Shown here piece by piece: positions 35,788 through 43,275 of a stretch of 64,000 nt of DNA (position 1 is its first letter; every line of letters starts with the position of its first letter). The notes below the pieces were generated by a model. That model had not been told where the DNA came from, ran no database searches, and saw only the letters and a program-made list of their open reading frames with translations. Both the position numbers and the translations under genes were made by a program. The DNA is from Nakamurella panacisegetis (lineage in GTDB: Bacteria; Actinomycetota; Actinomycetes; Mycobacteriales; Nakamurellaceae), in assembly GCF_900104535.1 (NCBI RefSeq), contig NZ_LT629710.1, positions 2,542,001 through 2,606,000 of the forward strand. Direction: 5' to 3'.

Positions 35788-37695
35788 TCAGCTGGTCGGC
35801 GCGCTCGAACTGGTGGTCGATGTCGACGTGGTGGTCGACGTCGACGTGGACGTCGGTGTCGAGGTGGGTGTGGTCGGCGTCGACGGGGCGCTCTTGGGCG
35901 CGTACTTCGACGTGAAGGTCACGCTGGTGCTGGTGGCTTTGCCGGCGGAGTTGACCACGGTGAGGGTGAACCGGTGGCTCTTCTTCGAGCAGTCGTAGGT
36001 CATCGGGTAGCCGCCGCTCTGCGTCGGCACCGAGGCGGTCGGGTCCTTCTGGGCGTCCTTGGTGTCGACGCCGATCCAGGCCTGGGTGGCGCCCGTGGTC
36101 TGCCACGCCATCGACAGGCTGACCGTCGAGGACTTGTCGGCGCAGTCGATGTCGCCCGCCGGCACGGTGGTGGACCCGAACGCGTTGATCACCGCGGGAT
36201 CGGCCGCGGCGCTGGTCGTCGGGCTGGTCGAGGTGCTCGACGGGCTGGTCGTCGGGGACGAGTGCGTGGTCGACGAGCGGGTGGCGGCCGAGGTGGCCCG
36301 GGAGGCGGATGCTTTGCTCGACGGCTTCGTGGGGGCCTTGCTGCCCGCCGGGCGGCTGGACGAGGAGCTACCCGGGTTCGGCTGGGCCGTGTTCGACGAT
36401 GTCCGGCCCACCGCGTAGTAGATGCCGCCGGCGATGAGCAGCAGGGCCAGCACGGCGGCCAGGATGATCCAGACCCGCTTGTCGGACTTGGGTGGTGGCG
36501 CGGTGGTTCGGAACGGTGGGACAGGCGGGATCGTCGACGGCACCGGGACGACCGGCGGGACACCACCCGGCGGGACCGACCCGGCCCCGGTCCGATCGGC
36601 ATTGACCTCGCTGGCCCACGCACCCCACTGCCCGCCGGTCTGCGCGGCCGGCGCCGGCATCGCCCCGGTGGGCGGGAGAGCGCCGGTGCCGTTCGGCGAC
36701 ATCGCGGCCGCGCCGCCCACCATCCCGGCGGCCGCCGCGGCGCCACCCACCAGGCCGGACGCGGCCGCTCCACCCACCAGGCCGGCCGCTCCGGCTGCGC
36801 CGCCTCCCCCGACGGCCCCGAACGTCTGGGTCGGGGAGTAGGCCATCGGCGGCGGCGCGATCGGGAACTCCGTGACGGGCAGGCCCAACTCCCGCTGGAC
36901 CGCCTGCAAGGCACCGCCGACGGCCCGGGCGTCGGCCGGACGGGCTTCGGGGGTCTTCGACAGCCCGGCGGCCAGCAACCGTTCCAGTGACGGCGGCACA
37001 TCCGCCCGGCCGGTGGTCGGGGCCGGCTGGTTCATCACCATGTTGACCAGCGCCACCAACGCGGTGGAGCTGGGAGCGTTGAACGGTGTGTGCCCGGCAA
37101 CGAGCGTGTACAGGGTGGAACACAGGCTGTAGACGTCGGTCGACACCGACGAGCCCTGTCCGGCCAGCGCCTCCGGTGCGGCGTGGTTGATGGTGAACGA
37201 CGAGGCGGTGACCGTCGACAGGCGCTGGTCATCGACCGAGGAGATCCCGAAGTCGGCCAGCTCGGGTTCGCCGAAATCGGAGATCAGGATGTTTTCCGGC
37301 TTGATGTCGCGGTGCAGGACCCCGGCGCTGTGCGCGTACTGCAGGGCGGCCGAGATCTTCACACCGATCCGCAGCACGTCGGCCACCGGCAGGGGACCGG
37401 ACGCCCTGAGTCGCTCCGACAGTGACCCGCCGGAGCACAACTGCATGGCCAGGTACGGCGATCCGTCGTCGGCGAAACCGGAGTCGTAGAGGGTCACGAT
37501 GTTCGGGTGGGTGCCGACCCGGCCGTTGGTCGCGCACTCCCGGCGGAAGCGTTCCTTCGCGTCGGCCCCGGCCATGTGCACGCCCAGGACCTTCAGCGCC
37601 ACCTCACGCTGGACGGAGTCCTGAACCGCCCGGTACACCGTCGAGAACCCACCCCGTCCGAGCACAGTCAGATCGCGGTAGCCGGGGATCTCCAT
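35788..37695 (-). CDS. Membrane-bound Ser/Thr protein kinase (PknB type)
   Basis: A 635-aa protein. The kinase domain fills residues 1-265: glycine loop GRGGFSTVYRA, catalytic Lys in VALKVL, HRDIKPEN, and DFG in LADFGISS. An Ala/Gly/Pro-rich juxtamembrane linker follows (repeated GLVGGAAA), then one membrane helix (about 405-428, VWIILAAVLALLLIAGGIYYAV). The extracellular part has a Ser/Thr tract, then a compact domain with two Cys (DIDCADKSS, YDCSKKS) and a final Thr/Ser tail. The sensor domain lacks PASTA repeats. The start is ATG 37695. Ligand unknown. Confidence 0.9.
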   Translation of the reverse strand: MEIPGYRDLTVLGRGGFSTVYRAVQDSVQREVALKVLGVHMAGADAKERFRRECATNGRVGTHPNIVTLYDSGFADDGSPYLAMQLCSGGSLSERLRASGPLPVADVLRIGVKISAALQYAHSAGVLHRDIKPENILISDFGEPELADFGISSVDDQRLSTVTASSFTINHAAPEALAGQGSSVSTDVYSLCSTLYTLVAGHTPFNAPSSTALVALVNMVMNQPAPTTGRADVPPSLERLLAAGLSKTPEARPADARAVGGALQAVQRELGLPVTEFPIAPPPMAYSPTQTFGAVGGGGAAGAAGLVGGAAASGLVGGAAAAAGMVGGAAAMSPNGTGALPPTGAMPAPAAQTGGQWGAWASEVNADRTGAGSVPPGGVPPVVPVPSTIPPVPPFRTTAPPPKSDKRVWIILAAVLALLLIAGGIYYAVGRTSSNTAQPNPGSSSSSRPAGSKAPTKPSSKASASRATSAATRSSTTHSSPTTSPSSTSTSPTTSAAADPAVINAFGSTTVPAGDIDCADKSSTVSLSMAWQTTGATQAWIGVDTKDAQKDPTASVPTQSGGYPMTYDCSKKSHRFTLTVVNSAGKATSTSVTFTSKYAPKSAPSTPTTPTSTPTSTSTSTTTSTSTTSSSAPTS

Positions 37696-38054
37696 ATCGG
37701 TTCGCTTCGGTCCTTGTCGTCTCGGCGCCGGACCTCGTCCTGGCGCATCCTGCCCCAGCGTGTCATCTCGACCCGCCAGTTGCCATCGAACGACCTGTCA
37801 TCCGCTGGTGGCTCCTGCGGTCAGGACGCGGTACGGACGCCCCGGGTGCTCCTTGTGACGGCCATCACCTGAATCGAAACAGGCAACCGGTGGACGGGGC
37901 CTGTCGTGACCGGTGTCATACCCGCTGCCCTACAGTGATCACACTCACGCCGGGCCCGGGTCCGGCGCGATTGTTTGTCTGGACCAGCGCCGGTCGACTT
38001 CCGAAGTTGTCGGTGCCGAGCTAACTGCGCATCGCGCAATGGATCAGGAGCCGC
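37696..38054. promoter_or_regulatory. Divergent region kinase / hppA
   Basis: 359 bp between two divergent gene starts. It contains the palindrome GTGATCAC near 37935. AGGAG lies 4 bases before the hppA ATG. Promoter elements are not clear to me. Confidence 0.4.
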
Positions 38055-40334
38055 ATGAAGAACCTCACGTTGGCCGCCGACAGTGCCTCCACCCTGTCGC
38101 TGACCGGCAGTGACCGCACGATTGTGATTGCGGTTGGACTGGTCGCGGTCATTGCTCTCGTCATCTCCTTCGTACTGCGGCTCGGTGTGCTGGCCGCGGG
38201 CAAGGGCAGCCCGAAGATGCAGGAGATCTCCGCCGCCGTCCAGGAAGGCGCCGCGGCCTACCTCGGCCGACAGTTCAAGACGCTCAGCGTCTTCGTGGTC
38301 ATCGTCTTCCTGCTGCTGTTCGTCCTGCCGGCCGACTCCACCGGAGAGCGCATCGGCCGGAGCGTGTTCTTCCTGATCGGCGCCGGGTTCTCCGCGGCCA
38401 TCGGGTACACCGGCATGTGGCTGGCCACCAGGGCGAACGTCCGGGTGGCGGCCGCCGCGAACGGTGAGGGCCGGGAACGGGCCATGCAGATCGCCTTCCG
38501 CACCGGTGGAAGCGTCGGACTGGCCACTACCGGACTCGGCCTCCTCGGCGCGGCCGTGGTCGTGCTGTCCTACGTCGACCAGGCGCCGAAGGTGTTGGAG
38601 GGCTTCGGCTTCGGCGCCGCCATGCTGGCCATGTTCATGCGGGTCGGCGGCGGCATCTTCACCAAAGCGGCCGACGTCGGCGCCGACCTGGTCGGCAAGG
38701 TCGAACAGGGCATCCCCGAGGACGACCCGCGCAACGCCGCCACCATCGCCGACAACGTCGGCGACAACGTGGGCGACTGCGCCGGCATGGCCGCGGACCT
38801 GTTCGAGTCCTACGCGGTCACCCTGGTCGCCTCGCTGATCCTGGGCAGTGCCGCGTTCGGTGCCAAGGGCCTGGTCTTCCCGCTGATCGTCCCGGCCATC
38901 GGGGTCCTCACCGCGATCATCGGCGTCTACATCACCCGGGCGCGGGCCACCGAGAGCGGGCTGGCCACCATCAACCGCTCGTTCTACATCTCGGCCGCCA
39001 TCTCGGCCGTGCTGTGCGCGGTCGCCGCCCTGGTCTACCTGCCGAAGAACTTCAACGACCTGGGCGTGGCGGCCGTCGCGGGGCTGCCCGGCAACCCGGC
39101 CGTCATCGCCATCGTCGCCGTCATCATCGGCATCGTCCTCGCGGTGGTCATCCTGTGGCTGACCGGTTACTTCACCGATACCAACACCAAGCCGACGAAG
39201 GACGTGGCCAAGAGTTCCCTGACCGGTGCGGCCACGGTCATCCTGGCCGGCATCTCGGTCGGTTTCGAGTCGGCGGTCTACACGGCCCTGGTGATCGCGG
39301 CCGCCGTGTACGGCGCGTTCCTGCTGTCCGGGTCGCTGACTGTGGCGCTGTTCATGATCGCGCTGGCCGGCTGCGGCCTGCTCACCACGGTCGGCGTCAT
39401 CGTCGCCATGGACACCTTCGGTCCGATCTCGGACAACGCCCAGGGCGTGGCCGAGATGTCGGGCGAGGTGTCCGAGGAGGGGGCCAAGATCCTCACCGAC
39501 CTGGATGCCGTCGGCAACACCACGAAGGCGATCACCAAGGGCATCGCGATCGCCACGGCCGTGCTGGCCGCCACCGCGCTGTTCGGGTCGTACTCCAACG
39601 CGATCGACACCGCGGTGGCCAAGGCGGGCAGCGTGGCGGTCAACGGGCTTCGGACGTTCACCAACACCGTCGTGTCGCCCGGAACGCTGGTCGGAATGCT
39701 GATCGGTGCGGCCGTGGTGTTCATGTTCTCCGGCCTGGCCGTCAACGCGGTGTCCCGCGCGGCCGGCGCCGTCGTGCGCGAGGTCCGGCGGCAGTTCCGG
39801 GAGATCCCCGGGATCATGGAGGGCACGAACAAGCCGGAGTACGGCAAGGTCGTGGACATCGTCACCCGCGATTCCCTGCGCGAGTTGGCCACCCCGGGCC
39901 TGCTGGCCGTGTTCGCGCCGATCGCTGTCGGATTCGGTCTCGGCGTCGGCCCCCTGGCCGGTTACCTCGCGGGCACCATCGCCACCGGCACCCTGATGGC
40001 CGTTTTCCTGGCCAACTCCGGTGGCTCCTGGGACAACGCGAAGAAGCTGGTCGAGGACGGGATCTACGGCGGCAAGGGTTCGCCGGCCCACGAGGCCACC
40101 GTCATCGGCGACACCGTCGGCGACCCGTTCAAGGACACTGCCGGCCCGGCCATCAACCCGTTGATCAAGGTGATGAACCTGGTATCGGTGCTCATCGCAC
40201 CGGCGATCGTGTCGCTGACCATCGGCGACAGCTCCAACACGGCCCTCCGCATCGCCATCGCCATCGTGGCCGTGGTCGTCATCGCTGGGGCGATCCTGAT
40301 CGCCAAGCGGCGGGCCTCGGTGCTGCAGGACTGA
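38055..40334 (+). CDS. hppA: Membrane H+-translocating pyrophosphatase, K+-independent type
   Basis: A 759-aa, roughly 16-helix membrane pump that hydrolyses cytosolic PPi and exports protons. Active-site motifs are complete: DVGADLVGKVEQG, DNVGDNVGDCAGMAADLFES, and the C-terminal DTVGDPFKDTAGPAINPLIK. The potassium-determining position reads GNTTKA: Lys, which makes family members K+-independent (Ala in K+-dependent ones). The start ATG 38055 has AGGAG upstream. A strong terminator follows at 40351. Confidence 0.97.
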   Translation: MKNLTLAADSASTLSLTGSDRTIVIAVGLVAVIALVISFVLRLGVLAAGKGSPKMQEISAAVQEGAAAYLGRQFKTLSVFVVIVFLLLFVLPADSTGERIGRSVFFLIGAGFSAAIGYTGMWLATRANVRVAAAANGEGRERAMQIAFRTGGSVGLATTGLGLLGAAVVVLSYVDQAPKVLEGFGFGAAMLAMFMRVGGGIFTKAADVGADLVGKVEQGIPEDDPRNAATIADNVGDNVGDCAGMAADLFESYAVTLVASLILGSAAFGAKGLVFPLIVPAIGVLTAIIGVYITRARATESGLATINRSFYISAAISAVLCAVAALVYLPKNFNDLGVAAVAGLPGNPAVIAIVAVIIGIVLAVVILWLTGYFTDTNTKPTKDVAKSSLTGAATVILAGISVGFESAVYTALVIAAAVYGAFLLSGSLTVALFMIALAGCGLLTTVGVIVAMDTFGPISDNAQGVAEMSGEVSEEGAKILTDLDAVGNTTKAITKGIAIATAVLAATALFGSYSNAIDTAVAKAGSVAVNGLRTFTNTVVSPGTLVGMLIGAAVVFMFSGLAVNAVSRAAGAVVREVRRQFREIPGIMEGTNKPEYGKVVDIVTRDSLRELATPGLLAVFAPIAVGFGLGVGPLAGYLAGTIATGTLMAVFLANSGGSWDNAKKLVEDGIYGGKGSPAHEATVIGDTVGDPFKDTAGPAINPLIKVMNLVSVLIAPAIVSLTIGDSSNTALRIAIAIVAVVVIAGAILIAKRRASVLQD

Positions 40335-40350
40335 TCCGACCAGCCCCGGG

Positions 40351-40393
40351 CGGGCCGTCCCACATCGGTTGAAGGACCGGTGGGGACGGCCCG
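40351..40393 (+). terminator. hppA terminator hairpin
   Basis: CGGGCCGTCCC stem with GGACGGCCCG, extended by GGT/ACC pairs, 17 bp past the hppA stop, then TTCCGTCTGTTG. Confidence 0.7.
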
Positions 40394-40532
40394 TTCCGTC
40401 TGTTGCCGTCCGGGCGTCCCGTTTCGGTGCGCACCTCGGGGCCGGACGCAAAGTACGTCAAACGCCTGCGCCGTCGCGAGGGTGGTTGATACGTTCGGTC
40501 GGTCTTGATGGCTGATCGAAATGGAGTACTCA

Positions 40533-41318
40533 ATGAAGCGCACCAGTTGGCTGGCGGCGATCCTCGGGGCGGGTCTGCTCCTCGCCGGATGCAGTTCCAC
40601 CGGTGGGACCGCCACCGCGAACACCTCGTCGGCGAGCTCGGCCGCCGCAAGCAGTGCCGCCGCCCCGTCGTCCGGTGCCGCCCCGTCGTCGAGCGCCGAG
40701 GCGCCGTCGAGTGCGCCGGCTTCGAGCGCCGCCGCCTCCTCCGGCGCCCCGGCCTCCGGGTCGGCCGAGACCTCTGGGTCGTCGAGCGCGTCCGAGGCGA
40801 CGACAGCGCCCACCACCACCGTCGGCGACAACTCCAGTTCCCTCGACGCGCAGACCTCCGCGTGGTTCAGCGCGTTCTGTACCGGGTTCACCCCGGTCGT
40901 CGATCTCACGAGCGACCCGTCGTCGTTGGCGAGTTCGGCGACCGATCTGGCGAAGGCACAGAAGGCGCTGGTCGACTTCTACAGCAAGCTCGGCTCGGCG
41001 TTCACCGACACCGCAGACAAGCTGAAGGGGCTGCCCGCCCCCACCTTCAACGGCGGTCCGGAGTTCGCGTCGAAGGTCGTGATCGCTCTGACCAAGGCTG
41101 GACCGGCATTCACGACCGAGGCCAAGAAATTGGCCGCGATCGACGTCTCGAAGGATCCCAGCGCCTTGTCGTCAGCCCTCACCGGCTTGTCGGGGAGCAT
41201 GACGACGGCTTTGCAGCCGCTGCAGGACCTCAGCTCCCTGAAGTTGACCCCGCAGACCCTGGCTGGATTCGAGGCCATCCCGGCCTGTGCCGCGTTGAAG
41301 GCCAAGACCGGTAACTGA
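40533..41318 (+). CDS. Lipoprotein with Ser/Ala-rich linker and two-Cys helical domain, paralogue 1
   Basis: A 261-aa lipoprotein: signal MKRTSWLAAILGAGLLLAGC with the lipobox LLAG-C, a long Ser/Ala/Pro linker (about 20-105), then an all-helical domain WFSAFCTGFTPVVDL...IPACAALKAKTGN. The two Cys of that domain are also present in the paralogue downstream and could form a disulphide. ATG 40533 has GGAG upstream; an in-frame ATG at 40521 is less likely. No function can be named. Confidence 0.75.
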   Translation: MKRTSWLAAILGAGLLLAGCSSTGGTATANTSSASSAAASSAAAPSSGAAPSSSAEAPSSAPASSAAASSGAPASGSAETSGSSSASEATTAPTTTVGDNSSSLDAQTSAWFSAFCTGFTPVVDLTSDPSSLASSATDLAKAQKALVDFYSKLGSAFTDTADKLKGLPAPTFNGGPEFASKVVIALTKAGPAFTTEAKKLAAIDVSKDPSALSSALTGLSGSMTTALQPLQDLSSLKLTPQTLAGFEAIPACAALKAKTGN

Positions 41319-41336
41319 TCCCTCTCCGGCCCGACG

Positions 41337-41371
41337 ACGGCCGGCGTCGTCCTGGTGACGACGCCGGCCGT
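41337..41371. terminator. Perfect 15-bp hairpin
   Basis: ACGGCCGGCGTCGTC with its exact complement, loop CTGGT, then TTT. It separates the two lipoprotein genes, so they are not one simple transcript. Confidence 0.75.
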
Positions 41372-41488
41372 TTCGGCGTCCGGCGGTCCGCACCGGTGGG
41401 TATCGTCTCCTCGTCGGCCCCCCACCAAGGGAGTCGGCGAACGCGGCGCTGCCGTGCTGACGGGGACAGCCGCTGAAGGGGAAACAAC

Positions 41489-42259
41489 GTGCGCAGAATG
41501 CAGATCACCATCGCGGCGGCGCTCGGCGTGGCCCTGCTGATCACTGGGTGCACGTCGACCGGCGGAACGCCCTCGCCCGGCACCAGCTCCGTCTCGTCGC
41601 CGGCCGGCTCGACCGTTGGCCGGTCGACGGCCGCGTCGCCCAGCTCGCAGGTCTCGTCCAATCCGGCCCCGGGCACGACCTCCAGCGCGCCGGGGTCCCG
41701 GTTGGCCGGTTCCAGCGCGGGGTCCTCGGCGGCGACCGGCTCGAGTGCGGCCGGCAGCGGCACGTCGAGTTCGGGCCGCGGCTCGTCCGGCCTTGACGCA
41801 CAGAGCACCAGGTGGTTCGACACCCTCTGCACCGGGTTCCTGCCCCTGGCCGACCTGAGCAAGCTGGGTGACACGGTCAGCGCCGCCAAGGACCTCAAGA
41901 CGGCTCAGCAGGAGGTGGTGACGCTGTTCTCCCGGGCCGGTGCCTCGTTCACCGACACCGCCAAGTCGCTGGCCGGGCTCCCGGCGCCCACCATCCAGGG
42001 TGGCGCCCAGGTCGCCGCCAAGGTCCAGCCGGTCCTGGTCAAGCTCGGCTCCACGTTGACCGCGGCGGCCAGAGAGGTGGCCGCCGTCGATGTCACCACG
42101 AACCCCACCGAGCTCCAGACGGTGCTGACCGACACGGCCACCCAGATCAGCACGATGAGTTCCGCCGTCAACCTGGACAGCGTGACGGCCTCGCCTCAGG
42201 CGCAGACGGCGATCGAAGCCATTCCGTCGTGCCAGAAGCTCAGCCAGCTCGGGACCTGA
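41489..42259 (+). CDS. Lipoprotein with two-Cys helical domain, paralogue 2
   Basis: A 256-aa protein: signal MRRMQITIAAALGVALLITGC (lipobox LITG-C), Ser/Gly/Thr linker, then WFDTLCTGFLPLADL...IPSCQKLSQLGT. The domain matches paralogue 1 in layout: WF..xCTGF start, SFTDTAKSLAGLPAPT core (SAFTDTADKLKGLPAPT there) and the C-terminal Cys. GTG at 41489 follows AAGGGG. The pair is probably a tandem duplication; each copy has its own hairpin or promoter space. Confidence 0.75.
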   Translation: MRRMQITIAAALGVALLITGCTSTGGTPSPGTSSVSSPAGSTVGRSTAASPSSQVSSNPAPGTTSSAPGSRLAGSSAGSSAATGSSAAGSGTSSSGRGSSGLDAQSTRWFDTLCTGFLPLADLSKLGDTVSAAKDLKTAQQEVVTLFSRAGASFTDTAKSLAGLPAPTIQGGAQVAAKVQPVLVKLGSTLTAAAREVAAVDVTTNPTELQTVLTDTATQISTMSSAVNLDSVTASPQAQTAIEAIPSCQKLSQLGT

Positions 42260-42384
42260 CGGCCGCTGCTGCCGGCGGCCCGCGCTCTGCCGGCTCGGCT
42301 GGGTGAAGGCGCCGCGCGCCGGCCGGTCCGACGTCGACGCCGAGTGGCGCGACCCCGCGGTCCGGACGGCTAACGTGACACCCT

Positions 42385-43011
42385 GTGTCCCAGCTCTCGT
42401 TCTTCTCCGCCGACCTCACGCCGCCGCGCGTAGAGGATCTCGGCGGGTTGTTGGCCGGTCACGGCCAGATCTCCGCCGGGCCGGACGGGGCGCGTCTGTC
42501 CATCCTGCTGGGCCAGGAATGGCGGGCGAAGGCGCTGGTCCGCGAGTTCCGGGTGCGTGACGTGAGCGCCGAGGTGCTGCCGGCGGCCGAGGCCCTCTCG
42601 GGAGGTCTGCTCGATCCGGCCGAGGACGGAACCGACGGCGGGGTGCTGCTGCGGAGCGAACGATCGTCGGCCCTCACCGAGCTGGCCCGGGCCTGGACGC
42701 GCGGAGCGGTGAAGTCGGTGCCGCCCGGTCTGAGCGCCGGCGCCGGTCTGCTGCGCTGCTGGACCCTGGCCGCCGGACGGCACGATGACGCCGGCTTCCT
42801 GCTCGGCCTCGACCGCCACGCACCGGACACCTACGAGCCACTGGCCTCGGTGTGCGCCCGGGCCGGTCTGGCCGGGGCGCTGATCGGCGCCCGTGGCGGA
42901 GGCCCGGCGCTGCGGATCGTCGGTCACCGACGGCACGAACGGTTGGTCGAATTGCTGGGGACCCCGCCACCCGAGGCTCCGGCCGGCGCTTTCCCTCTTC
43001 CGGACCACTGA
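42385..43011 (+). CDS. Conserved actinobacterial protein upstream of topA (Rv3647c-like)
   Basis: 208 aa beginning SQLSFFSADLTPPRVEDLGGLLAGHGQI, with ARLSILLGQEWRAKALVREFRVRDVSAE and a C-terminal PALRIVGHRRHERLVELLGTPP. It resembles the uncharacterised Rv3647c family, which is found next to topA. GTG at 42385. No catalytic motif is visible; it is predicted to be soluble and cytosolic. Confidence 0.7.
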   Translation: MSQLSFFSADLTPPRVEDLGGLLAGHGQISAGPDGARLSILLGQEWRAKALVREFRVRDVSAEVLPAAEALSGGLLDPAEDGTDGGVLLRSERSSALTELARAWTRGAVKSVPPGLSAGAGLLRCWTLAAGRHDDAGFLLGLDRHAPDTYEPLASVCARAGLAGALIGARGGGPALRIVGHRRHERLVELLGTPPPEAPAGAFPLPDH

Positions 43012-43275
43012 CCGGCCCTCCGCGGTCGCCCGACCGGCCCGATCGGCGCAGCCGCGTCGCCCGATCGGACCTCGAATCGGCGATTTCGACCACAGCCCGG
43101 ACCGGTTCGTGACGCGTTCATCGGGTGGCGACGCACGGTCGACTTGACGATCCATGGCATCCTGCAGTCCGACGCCCGGTTTTGCCTGAAGTCGGCCCAG
43201 CCGTCCGTCCGGGGTTCGTGGTGCCGATGCGGTCGCCGACGGAACGCCGCTATATAGAGGAGAACGTGAACGAGC
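43012..43275. promoter_or_regulatory. topA upstream region
   Basis: 264 bp without a gene. TATATAGAGGAG (about 43251-43262) combines a TATATA stretch with a Shine-Dalgarno-like GAGGAG, 14 bases before the topA ATG, which is longer than usual. Confidence 0.4.

Noticed and set aside
33318-35915. 865-codon open frame antisense to the helicase
   Set aside because: Same cause; it covers a clear helicase and the translation has no protein character.
37925-37945. GTGATCAC palindrome as a Crp/GlxR site before hppA
   Set aside because: The half-sites lack the 6-bp spacer of the Crp consensus; an 8-bp palindrome alone is weak evidence.
37821-40451. 876-codon open frame antisense to hppA
   Set aside because: Long antisense frames are normal in high-GC genes with strong codon bias. 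The translation is Asp/Arg/Gly/His-rich with no family, and hppA on the other strand is unmistakable.
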